NCBI RefSeq assembly: GCF_000764655.1 | Contig: NZ_JRGL01000122.1 | Location: 1-45,467, forward strand | Length of the DNA stretch: 45,467 nt | Direction of reading: 5' to 3' | Origin: Aeromonas aquatica | Lineage (GTDB): Bacteria > Pseudomonadota > Gammaproteobacteria > Enterobacterales > Aeromonadaceae | Part shown: in pieces, positions 8,859 through 17,621 of the stretch | How positions within the stretch are numbered: the first letter of the stretch is position 1 | Layout of the letters: every line of letters begins with the position of its first letter | Program-made: the position numbers and the translations under genes | The notes under the pieces: generated by a model | What the model was told of the DNA's origin: nothing | Databases searched by the model: none | The model's input: only the letters and a program-made list of their open reading frames with translations

Positions 8859-10154
8859 ATGGAAGTATTGATCCTGCTTGGATTGATTTTGCTCAATGGC
8901 ATGTTCGCCATGTCGGAAATTGCCATCGTCACCGCGCGCAAGGCTCGCCTCGCCAAACTGGCCAGCGAGGGCAATCGCTCCGCCGCCATCGCGCTCAAAC
9001 TCGGTGAAAACCCGACCCATTTCCTCTCCGCCGTGCAGATCGGCATCACCAGTATCGGCCTGCTCAACGGTATCTACGGCGAGTCCCTGCTGGCTCAACC
9101 CTTCGCCCTCTGGTTGCAGGAGTGGGGCCTGTCCGCCAACAGCAGCAGCCTGCTCGCCACCGTCATCGTCGTGGTGCTGGTGACCTATCTCTCCATCGTC
9201 GTGGGGGAGCTGGTGCCCAAACGCCTCGGCCAGCTCAATGCCGAGCGCATCGCCTGCCTGGTGGCTCGCCCCATGCTCTGGCTGGCCACCCTGACCCGTC
9301 CCTTCGTCTGGTTGCTGTCGACCTCGACCAATGCCAGCCTGCGCCTGCTGCGGGTCGATCAGAGCAGCAGCAACAACGTCACCCAGGAGGAGATCCACGC
9401 CATTCTGGTGGAGGGCTCCGAAGCCGGGATCATCGAAGACCACGAACACACCATGTTACGGAATGTGTTCCGTCTCGACGAGCGCAGCCTCTCCTCCCTC
9501 ATGGTGCCCCGCAGCGACATCCGTTATCTGGATCTCTCCCTGCCGCTGGAGGTCAACCTGCAGCGACTGGTGGAATATCGCCACAGCTTCTTCCCGGTCT
9601 GTGACGGCAGCCTGTCGGATCTGGTGGGCATCCTCAACGTCAGCAAGGTGCTGCACGCCTACATCAAGGGTGACCCCATCGATCTGGCGGCCCTGACCCA
9701 GGATGGCAGCCTGCTGCCGGAGACCCTCAACGGCCTCGAGCTGCTCAACCATTTCCGCACCCACTCCGAACACATGGTGCTGGTGGTGGACGAGTACGGC
9801 GAGCTGCAAGGGCTGGTCACCCAGCAGGATTTGCTGGAGACCCTGGCCGGCGACTTCCAGCAGGAAGGAGGAGAAGAAGACAACTGGGCCTTCCAGCGCG
9901 CCGATGGCAGCTGGCTGCTCGATGGCCTCATCCCCCTGCCCGAATTGAAGGACTGTCTGGAGCTGGTACGGCTGCCGGAAGAAGAAAAACATCACTATCA
10001 CACCCTCGGAGGGCTTATCATGCTGCTCCTTGGCCGCCTTCCCCAGACGGGAGACATCGTCACCCTGGAACAGTGGCAACTGGAAATAGTGGATATGGAC
10101 GGCCTGCGCATCGACAAGGTGCTTGCCATGCCTTTGACCGACCAACCCAGCTAA
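8859..10154 (+). CDS. CNNM/CorC-family (YtfL-like) membrane protein
   Basis: The 431-aa product has the three-part layout of the hemolysin/CNNM family. An N-terminal DUF21/CNNM membrane domain covers about residues 1-185 (FAMSEIAIVTARKARL near residue 15 is typical). A tandem CBS pair covers about 205-330 (MVPRSDIRYLDL and VVDEYGELQGLVTQQDLLE). A small CorC/HlyC domain ends it. Family members include E. coli YtfL and Mg/Co-linked proteins; transport roles are proposed rather than proven for many. The ATG at 8859 is preferred because the membrane domain starts there; an upstream in-frame ATG at 8805 adds a non-conserved leader. A DedA gene follows after 18 bp. Confidence 0.9.
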   Translation: MEVLILLGLILLNGMFAMSEIAIVTARKARLAKLASEGNRSAAIALKLGENPTHFLSAVQIGITSIGLLNGIYGESLLAQPFALWLQEWGLSANSSSLLATVIVVVLVTYLSIVVGELVPKRLGQLNAERIACLVARPMLWLATLTRPFVWLLSTSTNASLRLLRVDQSSSNNVTQEEIHAILVEGSEAGIIEDHEHTMLRNVFRLDERSLSSLMVPRSDIRYLDLSLPLEVNLQRLVEYRHSFFPVCDGSLSDLVGILNVSKVLHAYIKGDPIDLAALTQDGSLLPETLNGLELLNHFRTHSEHMVLVVDEYGELQGLVTQQDLLETLAGDFQQEGGEEDNWAFQRADGSWLLDGLIPLPELKDCLELVRLPEEEKHHYHTLGGLIMLLLGRLPQTGDIVTLEQWQLEIVDMDGLRIDKVLAMPLTDQPS

Positions 10155-10172
10155 CCTGCGGAGTTTGCACGT

Positions 10173-10838
10173 ATGGAGCAGTTTTACCACCTGGCTCACG
10201 CCTTCATGAATCAGGATCTGGCGGCACTGTCCGATCCCAAGATGGTCTTCATGGTCTATATCGTCCTGCTGACCTTCCTGGTGCTGGAGAATGGCTTCAT
10301 CCCGACCGCCTTCCTGCCCGGCGACACCCTGCTGATCCTGACCGGCGTGCTCATCTATCAGGGCGTGCTGCCGCTGGCGATAGTCCCGCTGCTGATCGTG
10401 GCCACCTTCGTCGGCACCTGGTTTGGCTATATGCAGGGGCGCTTTCTCGGCCACACCCAGATGTACCACAGGCTGATGTCCCACCTGGATGACAAGCACA
10501 AGGAGAAGGTCTACTACCTGCTCAACAAGTACGGCATCGTCACCCTGATCACCGCTCGTTACATCGCCTTCGTGCGCACCGCCTATCCCTACATCGTCGG
10601 CGCCAGCGAGATCCCCCAGGGGCGCTTCCTGGTGGTCAACCTGATCAGCTCCATCATGTGGATCTGTCCGCTGGTGGGTCTGGGTTACTACCTGAGCCAC
10701 ACCAAGCTGGCCGCGCAGTACGAGTCCCAGTTCCTCAGCGTCATCCTCTGCCTGCCGCTGGTGTTGCTGGTCGGCGGACTGATCGCACTGGTCTGGCGCT
10801 GGTTGAGCAAACGCAAGGCCACCGTCTCCAAGGATTGA
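10173..10838 (+). CDS. DedA family membrane protein
   Basis: DedA/SNARE-associated-type proteins are inner-membrane proteins that support envelope integrity; some are undecaprenyl-phosphate or phospholipid flippases. The 221-aa product has the family hallmarks: ENGFIPTAFLPGD near residue 36, a central amphipathic stretch with GRFLG, and FVRTAYPYIVGASEIP near residue 130. Several hydrophobic helices follow. The gap to the upstream CNNM gene is only 18 bp, so they are likely co-transcribed. A good terminator follows. I do not assign it to a named DedA paralogue. Confidence 0.92.
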   Translation: MEQFYHLAHAFMNQDLAALSDPKMVFMVYIVLLTFLVLENGFIPTAFLPGDTLLILTGVLIYQGVLPLAIVPLLIVATFVGTWFGYMQGRFLGHTQMYHRLMSHLDDKHKEKVYYLLNKYGIVTLITARYIAFVRTAYPYIVGASEIPQGRFLVVNLISSIMWICPLVGLGYYLSHTKLAAQYESQFLSVILCLPLVLLVGGLIALVWRWLSKRKATVSKD

Positions 10839-10850
10839 GACGAGCAACGA

Positions 10851-10876
10851 GGGTCGCCGGCAGGCGGCCCTTTTTT
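10851..10876 (+). terminator. Terminator after dedA-like gene
   Basis: GGGTCGCC (10851-10858) pairs with GGCGGCCC (10863-10870) with one G-U pair, followed by TTTTTT. Confidence 0.85.
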
Positions 10877-10974
10877 ATGGAAATAATGTCGAAATCCCCG
10901 CTGGTGCTCTTGTAAAGCGAGGGCAAAAATGAGTGAATCTAGCGCCTTTTTTCGCTGTAGATGGAGTCGGTTGT

Positions 10975-11802
10975 ATGGGGTGTCGGATTCGCGCAATCGC
11001 GCTGCTGTGTGGGTTGATGGGACTGCTTGGATTGCCTGTGGCCCTGGCGGCACCCAACCCAGCCAATCTGAAGTTGCAGTCGGGCAGCGCCCTGGTGATG
11101 GACGTCAACACGGGCAAGACGCTCTATCAGAAGAACCCCGCTCAGGTGCGCCCCATCGCCTCCCTCACCAAGCTGATGACCGCCCTGGTGGTACTGGATG
11201 CCAAGCAGAGCCTGAGCCAGACCCTGACCGTCGACCAGAACGACAGGGACAACATCAAACACACCTACTCCCGGGTGCGCTTTGGCACCAAGGTGACCCG
11301 CCGCGATGCCCTGCATCTGGCGCTGATGTCCTCCGAGAACCGCATGGCCTCCGCCCTGTCCCGCCACTACCCCGGTGGCCGCTCGGCCTTCATTCGCGCC
11401 ATGAACAACAAGGCCAAGCAGCTCGGCATGCGCAATACCCGCTACTATGACTCCACCGGCCTGTCGACCCGCAACGTCTCCACCGCCCAGGATCTGGCCA
11501 GGCTCATCTCGGCAGCCTATCGCCAGCCGCTGATCCGCCAGTTCACCCAGAACGACAGCATGGAGATGCGCTTCTCCAACCCCTCCTATAGCCTGATGTT
11601 CAACAACACCAACCCCCTGGTGAAGAACCCGGACTGGGACGTGCGCCTCTCCAAGACCGGCTACACCGACGAGGCGGGCCGCTGCCTGCTGATGCGCGCC
11701 AAGCCGGATCGCCAGGAGCTCGCCATAGTGCTGCTCAACTCGGTGGGTAAACGTACCCCCATCGGCGATGCCAACCGCATTCGCAAGTGGCTGAAAAGCT
11801 GA
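10975..11802 (+). CDS. pbpG: D-alanyl-D-alanine endopeptidase (PBP7 type)
   Basis: This is a low-molecular-weight penicillin-binding protein that cleaves D-Ala-meso-DAP cross-links in peptidoglycan. From the ATG at 10975 (GGAG 9 nt upstream) the protein has 275 aa with a signal peptide (residues 1-25, ending VALAA). The active-site triads of the S11 family are all present: S63-x-x-K66 (SLTK), S120-E-N122 and K227-T-G229. It lacks the C-terminal domain of PBP5-type carboxypeptidases, as PBP7 does. An earlier in-frame ATG at 10933 would put 14 residues before the signal peptide and is less likely. Confidence 0.92.
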   Translation: MGCRIRAIALLCGLMGLLGLPVALAAPNPANLKLQSGSALVMDVNTGKTLYQKNPAQVRPIASLTKLMTALVVLDAKQSLSQTLTVDQNDRDNIKHTYSRVRFGTKVTRRDALHLALMSSENRMASALSRHYPGGRSAFIRAMNNKAKQLGMRNTRYYDSTGLSTRNVSTAQDLARLISAAYRQPLIRQFTQNDSMEMRFSNPSYSLMFNNTNPLVKNPDWDVRLSKTGYTDEAGRCLLMRAKPDRQELAIVLLNSVGKRTPIGDANRIRKWLKS

Positions 11803-11821
11803 GCGGATAGCTGAAACGAAG

Positions 11822-11846
11822 AAGGATGCCTCGGCATCCTTTTTTA
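11822..11846 (+). terminator. Terminator after pbpG
   Basis: AAGGATGCC and GGCATCCTT form a short hairpin directly followed by TTTTTTATT, 19 bp past the stop codon. Confidence 0.85.
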
Positions 11847-11872
11847 TTGTCCGGCGTTCGCCATCCCCACCA

Positions 11873-12105
11873 CTCACAGGCTCGCCATGCCTGCCTGAGC
11901 AGATGCCTAAGAAATGGCTGGCGGCCTGGATAAAGGAATGGCATGCGCTCACAGGCTAGCTGTGGCTGTCTGAGCCGCTCCCCAAGGGATGGCGGGCGGA
12001 CCTTGATGGTATGGGAATAACACGCGCCCACAGACCCGCGGTGGCTGTCTGAGCAGATTTCCAGGGGAGGGCGGGCGGGCCGTGATGGTACTGAAGTAGA
12101 AAGCG
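11873..12105. repeat. Three degenerate tandem repeats of about 79 bp
   Basis: Units begin at about 11873, 11948 and 12027 (lengths 75, 79 and 79). Each starts with (C/T)CACAG, carries TGNCTGAGC about 20 bp in and GGCGGNC near the middle, and ends in CGCG or GCG. Units 2 and 3 are more alike than either is to unit 1. Minus-strand readings give repeated Pro/Arg-rich peptides, but with no ribosome site or consistent frame through all units I do not call a gene. The wider gap 11847-12263 holds nothing else I recognise. Confidence 0.7.
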
Positions 12106-12263
12106 CTCAGAACGGCCAGGGCGGGTGCTTGGCGCGGCACAGGGGAATCCGCCGGGGCTTGTCGAGCGGGCGACGAAGCACCCAGAAGACAGAGAAAAAT
12201 AGGCTTGAATGTGTAAATAGCAGCATATTTTCATGCTGAAAGAGGAAATCAGCACATAAAAAA

Positions 12264-12290
12264 ACAGCCTCGACTTGAGTCGAGGCTGTC
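12264..12290 (-). terminator. Terminator of the tRNA-Arg cluster
   Basis: ACAGCCTCGACT and AGTCGAGGCTGT form a 12-bp perfect stem. On the minus strand it is followed by a run of seven T. It lies 5 bp past the last tRNA-Arg. Confidence 0.9.
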
Positions 12291-12294
12291 TGTA

Positions 12295-12371
12295 TGGTGC
12301 GCCCGGGAGGATTCGAACCTCCGACCACCTGGTTCGTAGCCAGGTACTCTATCCAGCTGAGCTACGGGCGC
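12295..12371 (-). tRNA. tRNA-Arg (anticodon ACG), copy distal to csrA
   Basis: This 77-nt gene has an encoded CCA and anticodon arm CCTGG-CTACGAA-CCAGG, so the anticodon is ACG (inosine-modified ICG, reads CGU/CGC/CGA). It matches the argV/argY/argZ/argQ type. It is the last gene before the cluster terminator. Confidence 0.97.
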
Positions 12372-12505
12372 TCATCAACTTTTAGCATTGCCTTCAAAAA
12401 TGGTGCGCCCGAGAGGATTCGAACCTCTGACCACCTGGTTCGTAGCCAGGTACTCTATCCAGCTGAGCTACGGGCGCTCATCAACTTTTAGCATTGCTTT
12501 CAACA
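12372..12505. repeat. Duplicated tRNA-Arg spacer
   Basis: The spacers 12372-12400 and 12478-12505 are nearly identical (both begin TCATCAACTTTTAGCATTGC). Adjacent gene-plus-spacer units therefore arose by tandem duplication with a period of 105-106 bp. Confidence 0.85.
12401..12477 (-). tRNA. tRNA-Arg (anticodon ACG), T-stem variant
   Basis: It has the same anticodon and length as its neighbours, but the outer T-stem pair is A-T (AGAGG/CCTCT) where the other four copies have G-C (GGAGG/CCTCC). Both strands of the stem changed, so base pairing is kept. Confidence 0.97.
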
Positions 12506-12582
12506 TGGTGCGCCCGGGAGGATTCGAACCTCCGACCACCTGGTTCGTAGCCAGGTACTCTATCCAGCTGAGCTACGGGCGC
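12506..12582 (-). tRNA. tRNA-Arg (anticodon ACG)
   Basis: A 77-nt copy identical in the mature region to the first copy at 12295-12371. It carries the encoded CCA. Confidence 0.97.
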
Positions 12583-12608
12583 TCATAAATCATTGATTTC
12601 ATTTTAAA

Positions 12609-12685
12609 TGGTGCGCCCGGGAGGATTCGAACCTCCGACCACCTGGTTCGTAGCCAGGTACTCTATCCAGCTGAGCTACGGGCGC
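12609..12685 (-). tRNA. tRNA-Arg (anticodon ACG)
   Basis: A 77-nt copy with the same mature sequence. Its upstream flank (higher coordinates) carries a terminator-like hairpin, so it may start a second transcription unit or depend on read-through. Confidence 0.97.
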
Positions 12686-12694
12686 CCTGATTTA

Positions 12695-12724
12695 AAACGA
12701 TAAAAAAAGCCTACTTATCAGTAA
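12695..12724 (-). terminator. Terminator-like hairpin inside the tRNA cluster
   Basis: On the minus strand GCTTACT and AGTAGGC pair (one G-T wobble) around GATA, followed by TTTTTTT. It lies between the promoter-proximal tRNA-Ser/tRNA-Arg pair and the other four tRNA-Arg genes. Confidence 0.6.
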
Positions 12725-12785
12725 GCCTTTTTCAAAGTGTCGACTTGCTGATGGTCAACACATGACTCTTGCTTGAGTCGTAATA

Positions 12786-12862
12786 TGGTGCGCCCGGGAG
12801 GATTCGAACCTCCGACCACCTGGTTCGTAGCCAGGTACTCTATCCAGCTGAGCTACGGGCGC
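12786..12862 (-). tRNA. tRNA-Arg (anticodon ACG), next to tRNA-Ser
   Basis: A 77-nt copy with the same mature sequence, 3 bp downstream of tRNA-Ser. The serV-argV pairing is the same as in E. coli. Confidence 0.97.
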
Positions 12863-12865
12863 AAA

Positions 12866-12958
12866 TGGCGGAGAAGGGGGGATTCGAACCCCCGATGCGG
12901 GTATAAGCCGCATACTCCCTTAGCAGGGGAGCGCCTTCAGCCTCTCGGCCACCTCTCC
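12866..12958 (-). tRNA. serV: tRNA-Ser (anticodon GCT)
   Basis: A 93-nt class II tRNA with encoded CCA, a long variable arm and anticodon arm CTCCC-CTGCTAA-GGGAG, so the anticodon is GCT (reads AGC/AGU). Position and sequence match E. coli serV, which also sits between csrA and the argVYZQ genes. Confidence 0.97.
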
Positions 12959-12971
12959 GTTTGCGGGGCTG

Positions 12972-12999
12972 ATAATACTTCACAGGGATTTTTAGTCAA
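12972..12999 (-). promoter_or_regulatory. Promoter of the tRNA-Ser/tRNA-Arg cluster
   Basis: On the minus strand TTGACT (12994-12999) and TATTAT (12972-12977) are spaced by 16 bp. A GC-rich discriminator (CAGCCCCGC) follows, consistent with stringent control of stable RNA. Confidence 0.7.
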
Positions 13000-13127
13000 A
13001 CACTTTTTTGGAGAAAACAGAGCGTTCGCTCAGCATTTGGCCAAAGAGTGGAATATTCAAGCAATATCGACACTTACCCCGTCATTTCGCACCCTGCGAA
13101 GCCATTTGCAGGGCCCTGAAAAACAAA

Positions 13128-13150
13128 AGGCGACACCGCAAGTGTCGCCT
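13128..13150 (-). terminator. Terminator after csrA
   Basis: AGGCGACAC and GTGTCGCCT form a 9-bp perfect stem; the minus strand continues TTTTGTTTTT. It ends the lysC/csrA transcription before the tRNA cluster. Confidence 0.85.
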
Positions 13151-13171
13151 GATAGCTGCTATTGATGCGGC

Positions 13172-13360
13172 TTAGAAGGTCGGTTGACCCGGTACTTTCT
13201 CGGCCTGTATCCGCATGTAGATCTCTTCGCGGTGCACGGAGACCTCTTTCGGTGCGTTGACACCGATACGAACCTGGTTGCCTTTCACGCCCAGCACGGT
13301 GACAGTCACTTCGTCACCAATCATCAGGGTTTCCCCTACACGACGAGTCAAAATAAGCAT
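13172..13360 (-). CDS. csrA: Carbon storage regulator CsrA
   Basis: CsrA is a dimeric RNA-binding protein that recognises GGA motifs in leaders and controls central carbon flux, motility and biofilm genes. The 62-aa protein has the full CsrA fold: the [16 protein letters not shown] start and the RNA-binding VHREEIY segment near residue 42 are intact. AGGAG lies 9 nt upstream of the ATG. It follows lysC and alaS on the same strand, with tRNA-Ser next, the conserved order. A 93-bp gap to lysC may hold its own promoters. Confidence 0.98.
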   Translation of the reverse strand: MLILTRRVGETLMIGDEVTVTVLGVKGNQVRIGVNAPKEVSVHREEIYMRIQAEKVPGQPTF

Positions 13361-13453
13361 TCGCTTGCTCCTGTATCCTGTTTTGTAATTATATCGATAT
13401 GCGCCATTATCTTACAAAGATACCGATATGGTAAATGGTTGAAACTAAATCAA

Positions 13454-14701
13454 TCAGGGATTGTTCCCCAAGGGCTGCTCATGAGGCTCATTATCCAGCC
13501 CGAACGCGGAGTGCAACGAACGCACTGCCAGCTCCAGGTACTTCTCGTCAATCACTACAGATATCTTGATTTCAGAGGTGGAGATCAGCTGCATGTTGAT
13601 CCCCTCCTCGCCCAATACCTTGAACATGGTGCGCGCGACGCCCGGGTGATTCCACATACCGACCCCGACGATGGAGACCTTGGCGATCTCCCCGTTGCCC
13701 TGCACGCAGGCGGCCCCCAGTTCGGTGGCGGTCTCCTCCAGCAGGGCGCGAGCCCGGCGGTAGTCATCGCGATTCACCGTGAAGGTAAAATCGGCGGTGC
13801 CATCCCCCAGGGTGTTCTGCACTATCATGTCGACATCGATGTTGGCATCGCTGATCGGATTCAGGATCTGCGCCGCCACCGTCGGCCTGTCCGGCACACC
13901 CAGAATGGTCAGGCTGGCCTCGTTGCGATTGAACGCAATGCCGGATACCAGGGGTGCTTCCATCCTCTCACCTCCGTATGTGATCAAGGTTCCCTCTCCG
14001 TCGATAAAGCTCGACAGCACCCGTAGCGGCACGCGGTACTTGCCCGCGAATTCCACCGAACGGATCTGCAGCACCTTGGCCCCCAGGCTCGCCATCTCCA
14101 GCATCTCCTCGAAGGTGATGGTGGAAAGGCGGCGGGCCTTGGGTTCGATGCGCGGATCCGTGGTATAGACCCCATCCACATCGGTAAAGATCTGGCATTC
14201 ATCAGCCTTGAGGGTCGCCGCCACCGCCACCGCCGTGGTGTCCGAGCCACCGCGACCCAGGGTCGTGATGGCGTTGTGTTCATCACGACCCTGGAAGCCG
14301 GCGATCACCACCACCTTGCCCGCGCTCAGTGCAGACTGTACCTGCTCGGTATCTATGTGGCTGATCCTGGCCTTGCCATAGGCGGAATCGGTATGGATAC
14401 GTACCTGATCACCGGTCATTGAGACCGCAGCACAACCCCGTTTGTTCAACGCAATCGCCAGCAGCGCTATGGTGACCTGCTCGCCGGTGGAGACCAGCAC
14501 ATCCATCTCGCGCCGATTGGCGTCAGGATCCAGCTGCTGGGCCATGCCCAGCAGCCGGTTGGTCTCGCCCGACATGGCGGACACCACCACCACCACATCG
14601 TGTCCTTGAGCGCGGGTCTGCTGAACCCGCTCGGCCACCGCCGCGATCCGCTCCAGCGTACCGACCGAGGTGCCGCCGTACTTCTGTACATAAAGTGCCA
14701 C
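13454..14701 (-). CDS. lysC: Aspartate kinase
   Basis: It catalyses the first step of the aspartate pathway (lysine, methionine, threonine and DAP). The 415-aa, single-function form has the kinase domain ([10 protein letters not shown] at the start, [14 protein letters not shown] near residue 145) and two C-terminal ACT domains (from about 265 and 345) for feedback control. It begins with GTG; GAGG lies 6 nt upstream. It lies 16 bp after alaS and before csrA. The alaS-lysC-csrA order is known from Vibrio-type genomes but not E. coli. Confidence 0.95.
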   Translation of the reverse strand: MALYVQKYGGTSVGTLERIAAVAERVQQTRAQGHDVVVVVSAMSGETNRLLGMAQQLDPDANRREMDVLVSTGEQVTIALLAIALNKRGCAAVSMTGDQVRIHTDSAYGKARISHIDTEQVQSALSAGKVVVIAGFQGRDEHNAITTLGRGGSDTTAVAVAATLKADECQIFTDVDGVYTTDPRIEPKARRLSTITFEEMLEMASLGAKVLQIRSVEFAGKYRVPLRVLSSFIDGEGTLITYGGERMEAPLVSGIAFNRNEASLTILGVPDRPTVAAQILNPISDANIDVDMIVQNTLGDGTADFTFTVNRDDYRRARALLEETATELGAACVQGNGEIAKVSIVGVGMWNHPGVARTMFKVLGEEGINMQLISTSEIKISVVIDEKYLELAVRSLHSAFGLDNEPHEQPLGNNP

Positions 14702-14717
14702 AGATCACCTCGCCCTC

Positions 14718-17342
14718 TTACAGGCGCTCTTCCAGCCAGGAGTGAACGGATTGCAGCGCCGCCGGCACGGCTTCAGGCTGAGTACCACCCGCCTGCGCCA
14801 TGTCGGGACGACCACCGCCCTTGCCGCCCACCTGCTGGGCCACCAGGTTGACCAGCTCGCCGGCCTTCACCTTGGCGGTCAGATCGTTGGTCACACCGGC
14901 GATCAGGTTGACCTTGTCATCGCTGCTGGTCGCCAGCAGCACGACACCGGACTTCATCCGGTTCTTCAGCTCGTCCAGCATGCCGCGCAGGGACTTGGGA
15001 TCGGCCCCGTCCAGTGCGGCGATCAGCACCTTCTGACCCTTGATCTCGACCACCTGGCTCAGCAGGTCGCTGCCGGCCTGAGCGGCCAGCTTGGCCTTGA
15101 GCTGCTCCAGCTCGCGTTCCATCATCCTGGACTTGTCCAGCAACTGGCGCACCTTGCTGCCGATGGAGAACTGATCCCCTTTCACCAGGGCAGCGGCTTC
15201 TTCAAACTGCTCTGCCAGCTGGTGCATGAAATCGATGGCGCCCTTGCCGGTCACCGCTTCGATGCGGCGCACCCCGGCGGCGACACCGCTCTCGGCGATG
15301 ATCTTGAAGAAGCCGATGTCACCGGTACGCTTGGCGTGAGTACCGCCACACAGCTCGGTGGAGTAGTCACCCATGCGCACGACCCGCACATCGTCTTCAT
15401 ATTTCTCACCAAACAGCGCCATGGCGCCGGCGGACTTGGCCGCTTCCAGATCCATCACCTGAGTGACGACATCGTGGTTGGCACGGATCTGGGCGTTGAC
15501 CAGCTCCTCAACCCGGCGAATGGTCGCCATGGTCAGGCCTTCGAAATGGGAGAAGTCGAAGCGCATGCGATCGGCCCCGACCAACGAGCCCTTCTGAGTC
15601 ACGTGATCGCCCAGCGCCTGGCGCAGGGCTGCGTGCAGCAGGTGGGTGACCGAGTGGTTCAGGGCCACGGCCTGGCGGCGCTCCCCATCGACCACGGCTT
15701 CCACCACGGCCCCCTTCTCCAGGGTACCCAGCTCCAGATAGCCCTTGTGAATGATGGCCTTGCCCGCCTTCTGGGTGTCGGTCACGGCGAAGATGCCGTC
15801 ATCCACCTTGAGGATGCCACTGTCGCCCACCTGACCACCGGATTCGGCGTAGAAGGGGGTCTCGGCCAGCACGATCACCGCTTCTTCACCGGCGATCAGG
15901 CCGCTCACTTCGATAGCATCCTTGTAGATGCCGACCACCTGAGTCGTTTGGCTCAGCTGCTTGTAACCGGTAAATGGGGTCTCGAAATCGAGTTTCAACA
16001 CCTCGTTGTAGTTCACGCCGAAGCTGGAGGCCTCTTTGGCACGGGCGCGCTGCTTCTCCATCTCGACACGGAAACCTTCTTCGTCGATGCCGATCTCGCG
16101 CTCGCGCACCACGTCGGCGGTCAAGTCCGCCGGGAAGCCGTAGGTGTCATACAGCTTGAACACCACCTCACCCGGGATCACCTTGGCATCCCCCAGGTTG
16201 GCCAGCACGTCTTCCAGCAGCAGCAGGCCTCTGTCCAGAGTGCGGACGAACTGTTCCTCTTCGATGCGCAGCACGCGCTCGACCAGCGGCAGCTGGGCGA
16301 TGAGCTCAGCGCCTACGTCCTTCATCTGTACCGCGAGTTCGGCGGCCAGCTTGTAGAAGAACACCTCGGTGGCACCCAGCTTGCGACCGTGACGCACGGC
16401 GCGGCGGATGATGCGACGCAGCACATAGCCACGGCCTTCGTTGGACGGCATCACGCCATCTGCCACCAGGAAGGCGCAGGAGCGGATGTGGTCGGCGATG
16501 ACGCGCAGGGACTGGTTGCTCAGATCCTCGGTGCCGACGATCTCGGCCGCCTTCTTGATCAACGCCTGGAAGATGTCGATCTCGTAGTTGGAGTGCACGC
16601 CCTGCATGATGGCGGAGATGCGCTCCAAGCCCATACCGGTGTCCACGGAGGGACGGGGCAGCGGTTCCATGGTGCCGTCAGCCTGACGGTTGAACTGCAT
16701 GAAGACCACGTTCCAGATCTCGATGAAGCGGTCACCGTCTTCTTCCGGTGAGCCGGGAGGGCCACCCCAGAGGTGGTCGCCGTGGTCATAGAAAATCTCG
16801 GTGCAGGGGCCGCAGGGGCCGGTATCGCCCATCTGCCAGAAGTTATCGGAAGCGAAGGCGGCGCCCTTGTTGTCGCCAATGCGCACGATGCGCTCGACCG
16901 GCACGCCGATTTCATTGGCCCAGATGTTGAAAGCTTCGTCGTCCGTTTCATAGACGGTCACCAGCAGGCGCTCTTTGGGCAGCTTGAGGGTACCGGTCAG
17001 GAATTCCCAGGCAAAACGGATGGCGTCCTGCTTGAAGTAGTCACCGAAGCTGAAGTTACCCAGCATTTCGAAGAAGGTGTGGTGACGAGCGGTATAGCCG
17101 ACGTTTTCCAGGTCATTGTGCTTGCCGCCAGCCCGCACACAGCGCTGGGAAGTGGTGGCTCTGTTGTAGGCACGCTTGTCTGCGCCAAGGAACACATCCT
17201 TGAACTGGTTCATCCCTGCGTTGGTGAACAACAGGGTCGGATCGTTGTGCGGCACCAGCGAGCTGGAGGAGACAACCTGGTGCCCCTGAGAGCGGAAATA
17301 CTCGAGGAACGCGGAACGTAACTCTGACGTGGACATATACAT
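14718..17342 (-). CDS. alaS: Alanyl-tRNA synthetase
   Basis: AlaS charges tRNA-Ala and edits Ser and Gly mischarging. The 874-aa product has the class II catalytic domain (N-terminal [10 protein letters not shown] and [12 protein letters not shown]), the editing domain with the zinc-site residues [12 protein letters not shown] and [11 protein letters not shown], and the C-Ala domain. I chose the ATG at 17342, with AGGA 6 nt upstream; a second ATG two codons later is equally possible. A longer reading to 17519 has no support. The 279-bp upstream gap is rich in hairpins. Confidence 0.97.
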   Translation of the reverse strand: MYMSTSELRSAFLEYFRSQGHQVVSSSSLVPHNDPTLLFTNAGMNQFKDVFLGADKRAYNRATTSQRCVRAGGKHNDLENVGYTARHHTFFEMLGNFSFGDYFKQDAIRFAWEFLTGTLKLPKERLLVTVYETDDEAFNIWANEIGVPVERIVRIGDNKGAAFASDNFWQMGDTGPCGPCTEIFYDHGDHLWGGPPGSPEEDGDRFIEIWNVVFMQFNRQADGTMEPLPRPSVDTGMGLERISAIMQGVHSNYEIDIFQALIKKAAEIVGTEDLSNQSLRVIADHIRSCAFLVADGVMPSNEGRGYVLRRIIRRAVRHGRKLGATEVFFYKLAAELAVQMKDVGAELIAQLPLVERVLRIEEEQFVRTLDRGLLLLEDVLANLGDAKVIPGEVVFKLYDTYGFPADLTADVVREREIGIDEEGFRVEMEKQRARAKEASSFGVNYNEVLKLDFETPFTGYKQLSQTTQVVGIYKDAIEVSGLIAGEEAVIVLAETPFYAESGGQVGDSGILKVDDGIFAVTDTQKAGKAIIHKGYLELGTLEKGAVVEAVVDGERRQAVALNHSVTHLLHAALRQALGDHVTQKGSLVGADRMRFDFSHFEGLTMATIRRVEELVNAQIRANHDVVTQVMDLEAAKSAGAMALFGEKYEDDVRVVRMGDYSTELCGGTHAKRTGDIGFFKIIAESGVAAGVRRIEAVTGKGAIDFMHQLAEQFEEAAALVKGDQFSIGSKVRQLLDKSRMMERELEQLKAKLAAQAGSDLLSQVVEIKGQKVLIAALDGADPKSLRGMLDELKNRMKSGVVLLATSSDDKVNLIAGVTNDLTAKVKAGELVNLVAQQVGGKGGGRPDMAQAGGTQPEAVPAALQSVHSWLEERL

Positions 17343-17621
17343 GGAAAATCCTGCTTGATTCGGATACGGACTTTTAATCGCAATAATGTAAGTTTTCTGC
17401 GGGGTAAAGTAAAACGTACCGGCTCGTGCCGGGTGAAAAAGCACGCATCGTCCGCAACGCGGGAGGAAGGCATGGCCATGCCGCCAGAGGCGGCGGCCAT
17501 AGGAAGTGGGTACTTGCAACTGAAGGTCTGACCAGAACGGGGGTTCTGGGGCAGGACCTCGGTATGAGATGGCTGGCGGGAGACGGCCATCCGCCAGTCA
17601 GATCACACGATGACGGGACTG
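17343..17621 (-). other. Hairpin-rich leader between recX and alaS
   Basis: Three short perfect stems lie in a row on the alaS-sense strand: 17573-17579 with 17591-17597, 17532-17538 with 17543-17549, and 17480-17485 with 17489-17494. The last adjoins the palindrome GGCATGGCCATGCC. The first may be the recX terminator, although it lacks a T run. The others would sit in an alaS leader if transcription starts near recX. E. coli AlaS represses its own gene, but no similar site is evident here. Confidence 0.4.

Noticed and set aside
11949..12255. Minus-strand reading frames over the 79-bp repeats giving Pro/Arg-rich peptides
   Set aside because: No ribosome site, the frame is not kept through all units because unit lengths are not equal multiples of three, and composition looks like non-coding GC-rich sequence.
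12295..12862. CRISPR-like regular repeats
   Set aside because: The repeat units are complete tRNA-Arg genes with encoded CCA; spacers are not unique short inserts.
12294..13165. Plus-strand frames with repeated MVRPGGFEPPTTWFVARYS
   Set aside because: These are antisense translations of the tRNA-Arg genes, a well-known annotation artefact.
14742..16751. 669-aa open frame antisense to alaS
   Set aside because: Shadow frame of a certain gene; composition is typical of antisense reading in GC-rich DNA.
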